The notes below the pieces were generated by a model that was not told where the DNA came from, did no database searches, and was given only the letters and a program-made list of their open reading frames with translations. Position numbers and translations under genes: made by a program. Of a stretch of 64,000 nucleotides of DNA, positions 8,233 to 15,987 are shown piece after piece (position 1 is the stretch's first letter; every line of letters starts with the position of its first letter). Source of the DNA: Dyadobacter subterraneus (GTDB taxonomy: Bacteria; Bacteroidota; Bacteroidia; Cytophagales; Spirosomataceae); assembly GCF_015221875.1 (NCBI RefSeq), contig NZ_JACYGY010000001.1, forward strand, positions 2,954,501 through 3,018,500, read 5' to 3'.

Positions 8233-8382
8233 TTATATGATGAGTTGTTATAGGGAAAATGATAATTTTACCATAATCCTGGCGATTAGTAAAGTTTCTA
8301 CGGACTTGTAGGAAATCTCTCAGGATACAATCAGTAAAAGTGGAAAAGAGGTTATATCATCCCGAGTGAGATTATTTCATGG

Positions 8383-8739
8383 TTAATTTTGGTTTGCAAA
8401 GACTTCATTTTCCAATTGTTTTTTGCCCCAGTTATGTAAATGTTCGATAAAAGGAATCAATTCCCGTCCTGTGCTGCTTAGTGAATATTCTACTTTTGGT
8501 GGTACTTCATGAAACATTTCACGGATGATTAATTGATCATCTTCCAATTCGCGTAAAGTTTGGGTGAGCATTTTCGTAGTAATGTCGGGCAATGTCCTGC
8601 TCAACTCGCCATAACGCAGTATCTTTTTTGAGTTCAGATGCCACAAAATCCGCGCTTTGTATTTTCCACCGATCCGTCTGAAAGCATAATCAACTCCGCA
8701 TGGCTGCACTTTCCCGGAAATGTTTGATTTATTTTTCAT
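8383..8739 (-). CDS. HxlR-family winged-helix transcriptional regulator
   Basis: A 118-residue regulator with one winged-helix domain. The HxlR hallmarks are a near N-terminal Cys (QPCGVDYAF), the helix GGKYKARILWHL, the recognition segment TTKMLTQTLRELE and the wing PPKVEYSLSSTGREL. I start it at 8739 (MKNKSNISGK) rather than at the ATG at 8760. It is divergent from the SDR at 8867; a 31-bp palindrome between them is the likely operator. HxlR proteins often respond to reactive aldehydes or quinones through the conserved Cys. It resembles the regulator at 13685. Confidence 0.88.
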   Translation of the reverse strand: MKNKSNISGKVQPCGVDYAFRRIGGKYKARILWHLNSKKILRYGELSRTLPDITTKMLTQTLRELEDDQLIIREMFHEVPPKVEYSLSSTGRELIPFIEHLHNWGKKQLENEVFANQN

Positions 8740-8777
8740 TTTTATTTTTTGATAATTCATTCATATTCAGCAATACC

Positions 8778-8808
8778 TACTTTTTGGTATGTAACATACA
8801 AAAAAGTA
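8778..8808. promoter_or_regulatory. 31-bp palindromic operator candidate
   Basis: TACTTTTT, GTATGT, a central A, ACATAC and AAAAAGTA form a palindrome centred on 8793 with one mismatched pair. It lies between divergent HxlR and SDR genes, 39 bases upstream of the HxlR start and about 58 before the SDR start, as expected for an autorepressor site. Confidence 0.75.
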
Positions 8809-8810
8809 CA

Positions 8811-8825
8811 TACTTGCCAAAAGTA
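8811..8825. promoter_or_regulatory. second operator-like half-palindrome
   Basis: TACTT and AAGTA flank five bases. These are the same outer words as the 31-bp palindrome just upstream, so this may be a secondary binding site on the SDR side. Confidence 0.45.
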
Positions 8826-8866
8826 TACAAACAATCTAACATTGCAGTTCATTAAGAATAGAAAAA

Positions 8867-9619
8867 ATGGACTTGAAATTAAAAGATAAAGTGGCTGTGG
8901 TAACCGGTGCATCAAAAGGAATTGGTGCAGGAATAGCAAAAGCGTTTGCAAATGCGGGCGCAAAAGTTGTGGTCAATTATGCTACCGATAAGGAAGGGGC
9001 AGAAAAAGTTGTAAATGAGATTTCAAAAACCGGCGGCATTGCCATTGCTGTGCATTGCGATGTTACAAACGGGGCTGACGTCCGGAGAATGTTTGAAGAA
9101 ACCAAAACTGCCTTTGGGCAGCTGGATATTTTGGTAAATAATGCCGGTGTTTTCAAATTTGAACCGTTAGAAGGTATTAGCGAAGATAGTTTTCACAGAC
9201 AATTTAATACCCATGTTCTGGGCAATTTGTTGTGCTCGCAAAATGCTGTTGAAATGTTTGGCGATCAGGGCGGAAGCATTATAAATATTAGCTCAACCGT
9301 AAGCACAAATCCGATGCCTGGCCTGCTGGTATATTGCGGTGCAAAAGCGGCCATTGATACTTTTACAAAAGTATTAGCAAAAGAATTGGGAGGAAAAAAT
9401 ATCCGGATAAATACGATCGCGCCGGGTGTCACAGATACAGAAGGAAATCACACCGCCGGTATAATTGGCAGAGAACTGGAAAAACAAATGGTGGCTAACA
9501 CTCCTTTGGGCCGTACCGGTCAGCCAGAAGATATTGCAAAAGTTGCCGTTTTTCTTGCCTCTGAGGAGGCAGGCTGGGTGACTGGCGAAAGAATTACCGT
9601 TGCCGGTGGTTTGTTATAA
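8867..9619 (+). CDS. SDR-family oxidoreductase (copy A of an HxlR-linked pair)
   Basis: A 250-residue classical SDR with TGASKGIG, NNAGVF, ISSTVS, YCGAK and a C-terminal GERITVAGG. Long identical stretches (TPLGRTGQPEDIAKVAVFLAS) are shared with the SDR at 12825, so the two are paralogues. Each faces an HxlR regulator. It probably reduces carbonyls with NADPH and is likely derepressed when its HxlR binds an electrophile (inference from the family). A strong terminator follows. Confidence 0.87.
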   Translation: MDLKLKDKVAVVTGASKGIGAGIAKAFANAGAKVVVNYATDKEGAEKVVNEISKTGGIAIAVHCDVTNGADVRRMFEETKTAFGQLDILVNNAGVFKFEPLEGISEDSFHRQFNTHVLGNLLCSQNAVEMFGDQGGSIINISSTVSTNPMPGLLVYCGAKAAIDTFTKVLAKELGGKNIRINTIAPGVTDTEGNHTAGIIGRELEKQMVANTPLGRTGQPEDIAKVAVFLASEEAGWVTGERITVAGGLL

Positions 9620-9640
9620 TTTTTTCGTATTTGTTAAAGA

Positions 9641-9667
9641 CTGCCGCCTGTAAGGGTGGCAGTTTTT
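9641..9667 (+). terminator. rho-independent terminator
   Basis: A GC-rich stem (CTGCCGCC with GGTGGCAG, one G-T pair) and a short loop are followed by TTTTT, 21 bases after the SDR stop codon. Confidence 0.8.
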
Positions 9668-9732
9668 GTTTATGGTAAATATGCATAGAAATAATTTTAT
9701 TGGTCGAGAAAAAAATCGAACTAAAAAAATTG

Positions 9733-9762
9733 AAAATATAAAAATTAAAAATATAAAAATTA
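9733..9762. repeat. two tandem 15-bp A/T-rich units
   Basis: The unit AAAATATAAAAATTA occurs twice head to tail. The stretch 9668-9911 is extremely A/T-rich and otherwise shows no gene. Confidence 0.7.
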
Positions 9763-9911
9763 AACAAATTCTTATCGGAGTAAATATCAACCAAATAATA
9801 ACTTAAAGCATATCTATTATTAAATAAGTTAAAATATTTATAGATTTATTTATAATTATTTCTTAGCGATTTTAAAATAAATTGTAAAATAATTTTAAAA
9901 ACAGAGAGCAA

Positions 9912-10145
9912 ATGAAACGTTATCTACTTTTTTGCCAGCTCGTTTTATTGTACTCATTTAATACCAATGCTCAGTTTAATGCTGGTAGAAATAGATTATA
10001 TATTCGGCAGGTACAGATATTTATTTATGGTCTCACGTTCAGGCCGACTACTTCTTTTTCCATTACCAACAAGACTTTGACCATTTCTTCGGTAGCCTTG
10101 TCAGGAAGTCCTCAGAGTATTTCGCGGGTTTATCTCAAAATTTAA
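9912..10145 (+). CDS. short secreted protein, probable truncated remnant
   Basis: A 77-residue frame begins with a clear signal peptide (MKRYLLFCQLVLLYSFNTNAQ). The rest (LTFRPTTSFSITNKTLTISS, then SISRVY) resembles the opening of large Bacteroidota secreted proteins that continue through adhesin-like repeats to a type IX sorting domain. Here the frame stops soon after, so it is probably a broken N-terminus. No downstream continuation is visible in the next 250 bases. The upstream DNA is markedly A/T-rich, unlike its neighbours. It could still be expressed as a small exported protein. Confidence 0.45.
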   Translation: MKRYLLFCQLVLLYSFNTNAQFNAGRNRLYIRQVQIFIYGLTFRPTTSFSITNKTLTISSVALSGSPQSISRVYLKI

Positions 10146-10345
10146 GAAAGAAAATTAATATGGTATTCCTCTGTTATCGCGTTCAAAAATAGATAAGTCT
10201 TGCTGATATTTGTTTTTTGCTAATTTTCTTTTTTGAGAACTCAAAGTCGCTTTTTAGATAGTATTCATCTTCAAAGGGTCAGGATTGTTAACATGTTTAT
10301 TTGAGTTCCAATATTACAGAAGTACGTATTGTCGGACACGCTTAA

Positions 10346-10387
10346 AAAACTCAGCCTCCATATTTATTTTGTGGAGACTGAGTTTTT
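10346..10387. terminator. bidirectional terminator
   Basis: CTCAGCCTCCA pairs with TGGAGACTGAG around a loop of about 11 bases, with A-run and T-run flanks on both sides. It lies between the plus-strand secreted remnant and the minus-strand DUF3606 gene. Confidence 0.8.
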
Positions 10388-10412
10388 ATAATGAATGCGA
10401 GTATTTATGAGA

Positions 10413-10592
10413 TTATTCTTTCTCTAAATATTCCCTGACGGCCTGGGCAGAAGTACCTACCGCTTCAACGGCTTCATTTAATTTTCCCTTTGATATTCCA
10501 AGAGCCTCTGTCCAGTAAGCTACTTCATAATTTTCGTTAATATTGATTCGGCTGCTATCGGCCGGACCAATTTTGGTTTTATCGTCTGCCAT
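10413..10592 (-). CDS. DUF3606 domain protein
   Basis: A 59-residue acidic protein starting MADDKTKIGP. DSSRININENYEVAYWTEALGI and the ending VGTSAQAVREYLEK match the DUF3606 family, small bacterial proteins of unknown function with a conserved W and a helical C-terminal half. I take the internal ATG at 10592 because the domain starts there; the in-frame sequence back to 10748 looks non-coding. It stands alone. Confidence 0.75.
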   Translation of the reverse strand: MADDKTKIGPADSSRININENYEVAYWTEALGISKGKLNEAVEAVGTSAQAVREYLEKE

Positions 10593-10906
10593 GATTTTGA
10601 TGTTTTGGTTTAAGCCGGTCATTACAAAAGTCATACCGCGTTTCCAGAAAAGATATATTGGACTGGATAAATTTCCGGTCAATCTACTCGGACCAATCAT
10701 ATAAATCATTTTATCTGAATCAGTATTGGATAAGGTACTATAAATCAACCAATCAACTCAGAGTTCTACATTCGATTAAAAACAATAAATCCTGCAAATC
10801 AACAGTTTACAGGATTTGTTGTTTTAAAATTTTAATAGGTATGATGTGAATATTTGATCAAATATTTATTTGATGTACGCCATATACCGATCTAATATCA
10901 AAAAAA

Positions 10907-11902
10907 TTAATCAACATTAAATGTAGTGCCGGTTAGTTTCTCAGTCAATTTCCACAATTGTTTGGCACTTCCTTCCTCCAACGAATATGGTTTTACACCG
11001 TTTGGTATAGATGGATCGATTGCCAACTCAGCGATGTCAACATCTTCGAGATAGACACCGCCAATATCTTTCAGTGACGGACTGGTAGCTGCCCAGATGG
11101 CGGTAGCGGCGCCTTGTGGAATCGTTTTAAGGGAATCTATAACTTCCTGTACAATATTTCCCTGCGCATCAAGGAAGCCAAATTGCTGTAATATTTCCTT
11201 TGGAGCTTCCCGAGTTAATTCCGTTCCCCATATATTGCCCGGGTGTACTGAATAGGCTCTTACGCCAAATGATTTGGCCCGGTTATCCAGTTCAAGCGAA
11301 AACAAGTTGACAGCAGTTTTTGACTGCCCATAAGCCTGTAAGGTTTCATAGTCATGTTGTTCAAAATTCGGGTCCTCAAGATTGAAAGGTGCAAATTGAT
11401 GTCCCAAAGAAGAAAGATTGATTACTCTTGCACCATTTGCTTTTTTCAGCGCTTCCCACAATCCGGCTGTCAGCTGAAAAACGGAAAGATAATTGGTGGT
11501 GAGTTGCGATTCATATCCGCGTGCATCACGTCGTAAAGGCACGAACATAATTCCCGCATTGTTAATCAGCAAATGCAGCGGTCTTTGAGATGCAAGAAAC
11601 TTTTTAATAAAAGAATCGACAGAGCCTGAGTCGAACAGATCCATTTCTTCAAGTTCAACATGATCAATTCCTTTCAGATTTTCCTTCGCTTTTTCAATAT
11701 CTCTTGCAGGTACAATGACCGTTGCACCAGCTTTTGCGAGGGTCTTCACCGTTTCCAAACCGATGCCTGTGCTGCCACCGGTAACGATGGCGATCCTACC
11801 GGTAAGATCAATTCCCTGGATTACATCATGTGCAGTCGATGTAGCGCTAAAACCAGAACCAATCGGTTTCTGAAACGCCCCTTCATAATTATTTGATATC
11901 AT
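10907..11902 (-). CDS. SDR-family oxidoreductase (retinol-dehydrogenase/WWOX-like)
   Basis: A 331-residue SDR of the longer retinol-dehydrogenase-like type. It has an N-terminal extension of about 35 residues, TGGSTGIG, NNAGIM, NLSSLGH and catalytic YGQSK followed by AVNLFSLEL. The C-terminal segment carries a substrate-lobe insertion, with a proline-rich turn (SIPNGVKPY) near the end. It heads a run of three same-strand SDR genes (10907, 12027, 12825), separated by a 124-base and then a 27-base gap. Substrate is unknown. Confidence 0.85.
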   Translation of the reverse strand: MISNNYEGAFQKPIGSGFSATSTAHDVIQGIDLTGRIAIVTGGSTGIGLETVKTLAKAGATVIVPARDIEKAKENLKGIDHVELEEMDLFDSGSVDSFIKKFLASQRPLHLLINNAGIMFVPLRRDARGYESQLTTNYLSVFQLTAGLWEALKKANGARVINLSSLGHQFAPFNLEDPNFEQHDYETLQAYGQSKTAVNLFSLELDNRAKSFGVRAYSVHPGNIWGTELTREAPKEILQQFGFLDAQGNIVQEVIDSLKTIPQGAATAIWAATSPSLKDIGGVYLEDVDIAELAIDPSIPNGVKPYSLEEGSAKQLWKLTEKLTGTTFNVD

Positions 11903-12026
11903 TTTGATAATTGTTCATTTAAATAAAAAACTGACCCGGCAAACTCCTCTTAATGTTCCGGAGGTTTTTGAATTTGACAGCATTGTGCGAGTGTTTAAAC
12001 GCCTGCACAATGCTGTCAATCAATAA

Positions 12027-12797
12027 TTATTTCATAAGGCTGATATTTGTCATCCCGCCATCAGAAAGAATTTCAGTTCCCACAATAAAAGTAGAATCAT
12101 CAGAGGCAAGGAAAACGGCAGCTTTGCCTATATCAGAAGGTAAACCCATTCTACCAACCGGAATCAGGTTTGTCCAAATTTGTTTAACCTGCTCTACGTG
12201 TTCCTCCGGTACTATTTTACCAAATACAGGTGTGTCAATAGAACCTGGCGACAACGCATTTACTCTGATTTTTCTTTCCAGTAAATCAAGTGATAAGCCT
12301 TTTGCCAGCGATATAATTGCCGCTTTGGCTGCTGCATATATCGCCATTCCAGGTGCTGCCCGATGTGCTGCGCTGGAACCGATCAGGATGATTGATGCTC
12401 CGTCGTTCAGATAAGGAAGCGCTTTTTGAACAGTAAAATAAGAACTCTTCAAATTCAGGTCCATATACTGGTCGTAGTTGTTTTCCGTAACATCGGTAAT
12501 GGCTGCCATGGGACTGCCCTCCACAGCACCACCTGCGTTTACAACCACCGTATCAATCTTTCCGAATTTGTCAAAAGTTTCTTTGAAAATCCTTTCAAGA
12601 TCTTCCATCCTGGTCACATCACCCGCGATACCTATGAAGTCTGTTCCAAGTTGTTTAACGGACTGGTCAATTGTTTCCTGATTTCTTCCTGTGATAGCAC
12701 CAACTGCTCCTTCATTTCTGAATGCTTCTGCAATGCCAAATCCGATTCCGCTATTGCCACCGGTAATGACGGATACTTTATTTTTTAACTTACTCAT
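12027..12797 (-). CDS. SDR-family oxidoreductase
   Basis: A 256-residue classical SDR with TGGNSGIG, NAGG, IGSSAA and YAAAK. The C-terminal strand is GTEILSDGG, with a short MTNISLMK tail. It lies 27 bases after the SDR at 12825 on the same strand, so these two are probably one operon under the HxlR-linked promoter near 13.6 kb. It is not especially similar to its neighbour, so the pair is not a simple tandem duplication. Likely a ketoreductase; substrate unknown. Confidence 0.85.
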   Translation of the reverse strand: MSKLKNKVSVITGGNSGIGFGIAEAFRNEGAVGAITGRNQETIDQSVKQLGTDFIGIAGDVTRMEDLERIFKETFDKFGKIDTVVVNAGGAVEGSPMAAITDVTENNYDQYMDLNLKSSYFTVQKALPYLNDGASIILIGSSAAHRAAPGMAIYAAAKAAIISLAKGLSLDLLERKIRVNALSPGSIDTPVFGKIVPEEHVEQVKQIWTNLIPVGRMGLPSDIGKAAVFLASDDSTFIVGTEILSDGGMTNISLMK

Positions 12798-12824
12798 TTG
12801 TTTGTTTTTAATTTGTTTTAAATT

Positions 12825-13580
12825 TTATATACCGTAGATACCACCCGAAACGGATATCTTCTCACCTGTAATCCATGCCGCGTCATCCGAGGCAAGGAAT
12901 ACAGCCACTTTTGCGATATCTTCCGGCTGACCTGTACGGCCAAGTGGCGTATTGGCAACCAGTTTGGTTTCGAAATCGCTGCCGATGAAACCAGCACTGT
13001 GAGACCCTTCCGTCTCCACTACGCCGGGTAAAATGGAGTTGATACGGATGTTTTTACCGCTGAATTCTTTGGACAAAGAAATCGTGACGGCGTCAAGCGC
13101 TGCTTTGGTTGCAGAATATACCGAGCCCGTTGCCAAAGGCGTATTACTTGCCCCTGAACTGATGTTGATGATATTTCCGCCTTTATCCCCGAATAGTTTA
13201 ACTGCTTCACGAATTGCCAGTATTGATCCCAACACGTTGACGTTAAAATGCTGATGGATGGATTCCGCGGATACCAGTTCAATAGGGGCGTATTGATAAA
13301 TTCCAGCATTATTTACCAGAATATCCAGTGAATCGAAAGCGGTTTTTGTTTCTTCAAAAAGCCTGATGACGTCAGCTTCTTTTGACACATCGCCCTGTAC
13401 TGAAATGGCAATACCGCCGTTATCAGTTATGGCCTTCACGACTTTGTCAGCACCTTCTTTACTTGATGCGTAATTCACGACAACTTTTGCTCCTTCCTCC
13501 GCAAAATATTTGGCAATCGATGCACCTATACCTTTTGATGCGCCTGTAACTATGGCTACTTTGTTTTTTAACTTATTCAT
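12825..13580 (-). CDS. SDR-family oxidoreductase (copy B of an HxlR-linked pair)
   Basis: A 251-residue SDR with TGASKGIG, NNAGIY, ISSGAS and YSATK. It is a close paralogue of the SDR at 8867: both share VVVNYA, FEETKTAF, GKNIRIN and the long TPLGRTGQ block. It is divergent from the HxlR regulator at 13685, with six GTAAC words between them. It is probably the first gene of an operon with the SDR at 12027. Confidence 0.87.
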   Translation of the reverse strand: MNKLKNKVAIVTGASKGIGASIAKYFAEEGAKVVVNYASSKEGADKVVKAITDNGGIAISVQGDVSKEADVIRLFEETKTAFDSLDILVNNAGIYQYAPIELVSAESIHQHFNVNVLGSILAIREAVKLFGDKGGNIINISSGASNTPLATGSVYSATKAALDAVTISLSKEFSGKNIRINSILPGVVETEGSHSAGFIGSDFETKLVANTPLGRTGQPEDIAKVAVFLASDDAAWITGEKISVSGGIYGI

Positions 13581-13634
13581 TTTTCTATCATTACAATTTG
13601 AAGCTACAAAGGTAGATTGTGAATGTTTATTTTA

Positions 13635-13682
13635 GTAACTTTGTAACGAAAAGTAACAGTAACCTTGAAGTAACAAAGTAAC
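13635..13682. promoter_or_regulatory. cluster of six GTAAC direct repeats, candidate operator
   Basis: GTAAC occurs at 13635, 13643, 13653, 13659, 13670 and 13678, all on the same strand. The outer pairs are mirror-like: GTAACTTTGTAAC and GTAACAAAGTAAC. The cluster ends two bases before the HxlR start and 55 bases upstream of the SDR start, so a bound protein would block or control both genes. Confidence 0.7.
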
Positions 13683-13684
13683 CT

Positions 13685-14041
13685 ATGGAGTGCAAACCGG
13701 AATTTCAAATAGATCGGAAAAAGGAGATGATGGCAGTCCACGACGCTATGGACGTGCTGAGTGGAAAATGGAAAATCTATATCATTTCATCGATCTGCCA
13801 TTATAACAAAAGAAGGTTTTCTGACATTCTAAACGATGTAGTGGGTATATCGAACAAAATGTTGAGCAAAGAATTAAAGGAACTGGAAATAAATAAACTG
13901 GTCGAGCGAACGGTTTTAGACACACATCCTATAACGGTTCAATATGAACTTACCAAACATGGCAAAACCTTGCAAACGATCATTAATAATCTGACAGCGT
14001 GGGGTATACAGCACCGGAAGGAAATAATTGGGGATAACTGA
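13685..14041 (+). CDS. HxlR-family winged-helix transcriptional regulator
   Basis: A 118-residue regulator with an early Cys (MECKPEF) and the HxlR helix (LSGKWKIYIISSI). The recognition segment is SNKMLSKELKELEINKLV and the wing is PITVQYELTKHGKTL. It is divergent from SDR copy B and probably represses it and itself through the GTAAC cluster. It is paralogous to the HxlR at 8383, but the operator words differ (GTAAC against TACTTTTT/GTATGT), which suggests the two copies have diverged in specificity. Confidence 0.88.
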   Translation: MECKPEFQIDRKKEMMAVHDAMDVLSGKWKIYIISSICHYNKRRFSDILNDVVGISNKMLSKELKELEINKLVERTVLDTHPITVQYELTKHGKTLQTIINNLTAWGIQHRKEIIGDN

Positions 14042-14193
14042 CTTCTTTTAAAAAACGGAGGTTATCCAGAAGATATTTTCATATTAGAATATATCTGGCA
14101 ACGCTAAAAACGTGTTCATTAACGGAATGAGCGAGATGAGAAATTTTCTGTTCATCCTTTGATATAACAACTTTACGGAAAGAAAGTTATGTG

Positions 14194-14240
14194 AGAAGCA
14201 ATCAGCATTGCATTTGATCGTCAATCTGATTGCTTCTTTT
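14194..14240. terminator. terminator hairpin
   Basis: AGAAGCAATCAG pairs exactly with CTGATTGCTTCT around a loop of about 20 bases, followed by TTTT. It lies between the HxlR gene and the convergent DoxX gene. Confidence 0.7.
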
Positions 14241-14272
14241 AAATTGGAGTAAAGTCTGTATCACTTCCAGTC

Positions 14273-14791
14273 TTAACTTTTCACAGGCACTTGCTTTTCC
14301 GTTATAGTATATACTTTTTTTGACGTTGAAATTATAAAATCAACGGATCTTCTTCCTGCGCCTTCGATCAAAAGAAAAAGGCATGTGAGTATTTGCGCAT
14401 ATTCAGAACGGATTTCGTGGAGCACTGCCCAAATACCGGTTTTTGGCGGAGAAGGCGGCAGAGGTAACGGGCTTGTGCCAAAATAGAGATCAACCTTGGT
14501 ACTAAGTATCGCAACGATCATTTGTATGACAAAATAAAATGCGGCGACCCTTGTAAAAAGCCCGAAGATGAGAAGTAAGCCACCGATAATTTCACCGGCG
14601 GCTATTATGTGTGCGGTAGTTTCGGGGAATGCAAAGCCTAATTTTGTGAACCTGCCTACGCCTTGATTTGGGTAGACAAATTTTAAAATGCCTTCCCAGA
14701 AAAAGACACCTCCTGCCATTAAGCGTAAGAATAAAATGGCAGATTGCCCGGTAGCAGGCGGATTAAAAAACCAATCGACGATTTTTTTCAT
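14273..14791 (-). CDS. DoxX-family membrane protein
   Basis: A 172-residue inner-membrane protein with four predicted helices. The DoxX opening is clear: RLMAGGVFFWEGILKF at residues 24-39, then GEIIGGLLLIFGLFTR. A proline-rich loop (PLPLPPSPPKTG, about residues 108-119) separates the third and fourth helices. DoxX proteins are linked to thiol/redox homeostasis and quinone-related systems in other bacteria. The role here is unknown, though it fits the redox theme of the region. It is transcribed alone. Confidence 0.83.
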   Translation of the reverse strand: MKKIVDWFFNPPATGQSAILFLRLMAGGVFFWEGILKFVYPNQGVGRFTKLGFAFPETTAHIIAAGEIIGGLLLIFGLFTRVAAFYFVIQMIVAILSTKVDLYFGTSPLPLPPSPPKTGIWAVLHEIRSEYAQILTCLFLLIEGAGRRSVDFIISTSKKVYTITEKQVPVKS

Positions 14792-14946
14792 TGTTTTTCG
14801 TTTTAGATAATTGATGCCGCTAACCTCACCATTCCCACAGCGTATTAAAAACTTTTTACAGCAACCATTCCTTTTTCTTGATTAACCCCTGTTTTATCAA
14901 GAATTTTACCTGCATGGTGTAATAAAGTTTACCGCTGATTTTAAGG

Positions 14947-15987
14947 TTGATAACTTTGGAAAACCAAAAGAAATTGAAAAGCAGGACACTACGCTATCAC
15001 ATACTTTTTTGGGCAGGTATCTATCTTTTATGGGTGCTTGTTTTTCGCAGTTATTCGGTTTCTATCACCAAAACAATGACTGTGGAATTTTGCTATTTGA
15101 TTTTTATCACAGCCGACTTTTACGCTATCAATAATTTCAGTGTTCCAAAATTATTGTTCAGGAAAAAAAACTTTCTGTTTGCAATTGCCACGCTGACAAT
15201 CATTGCTCTTTCGGCATGGTTCAGGACATTGGTAGCTTTGCAGATGAACCGGCATTTTTTTCATGGACCGGTAATTGATTTCAATACAATATATTTAAAT
15301 TCATTAGTCAATATTTCTCTTTGGGTATTGTTGGTTACAATCATTAAGATGTTGATCGACAGGAAACAAACCCAGAAGCAGCTGGAATTACTGGAAAAAG
15401 AAAGAATAAAAAATGAACTGGATTATTTAAAAGCGCAGATCAATCCTCACGCACTTTTGAACTCACTGAATACCATATACGGTCATATTGATAGAAGCAA
15501 TCGTACGGCCAGAGCGATACTGTTACAGTTTTCCGATTTATTTAAGTACCAGCTCTATGAGTGCGGCGCAGAAAAAGTGAGTTTGGATAAAGAGGTGGCG
15601 TACATCAAAAATTATGTTGCTTTTCAGAAGTTGCGAAAAGATGACAGGCTGGTTGTAAATATTGACACGGAAAATATCGGATCAGGATTAGAAATTGCTC
15701 CGCTCCTGATTGTTGTGTTGATCGAAAATGCTTTCAAATTTGTCAGCAGTTTTTCTGATAAAGAGAACAAGATTGATATTCAGATTTTTGTAAAAGAAAA
15801 CAGGTTGTTTTGCTCCATTATCAATACAAAAGAAATACATCAAAGTGCCATCGATGTAAATTCAGGCGGTATCGGATTAGTAAATTTAAAAAGGCGGTTG
15901 GATTTGTTGTACGCTGACAAACATACACTTGACGTAAATAATGAACAGGATTTTTACGAAACAAATTTATCGATAAATTCACGATGA
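14947..15987 (+). CDS. LytS/YehU-type sensor histidine kinase
   Basis: An inner-membrane kinase of about 346 residues. Four hydrophobic segments (about 18-36, 46-64, 76-96, 115-135) are followed by a short coiled coil and the His_kinase domain. The phospho-acceptor box is QINPHALLNSLN (His168); the usual family form is QINPHFLFNSLN, so two aromatic positions are changed. The N-box IENAFKF and G-box GGIGLVN of the ATPase domain are present. No ATG fits the start: TTG at 14947 or TTG at 14956 is used, and AAGG at 14943-14946 is well spaced for 14956. Its stop overlaps the regulator start by 4 bases. Confidence 0.88.
   Translation: MITLENQKKLKSRTLRYHILFWAGIYLLWVLVFRSYSVSITKTMTVEFCYLIFITADFYAINNFSVPKLLFRKKNFLFAIATLTIIALSAWFRTLVALQMNRHFFHGPVIDFNTIYLNSLVNISLWVLLVTIIKMLIDRKQTQKQLELLEKERIKNELDYLKAQINPHALLNSLNTIYGHIDRSNRTARAILLQFSDLFKYQLYECGAEKVSLDKEVAYIKNYVAFQKLRKDDRLVVNIDTENIGSGLEIAPLLIVVLIENAFKFVSSFSDKENKIDIQIFVKENRLFCSIINTKEIHQSAIDVNSGGIGLVNLKRRLDLLYADKHTLDVNNEQDFYETNLSINSR

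Noticed and set aside
9668..9911. A/T-rich repeats as a replication origin or CRISPR leader
   Set aside because: There are no DnaA-box cluster, iterons, spacers or cas genes; only two 15-bp A/T units.
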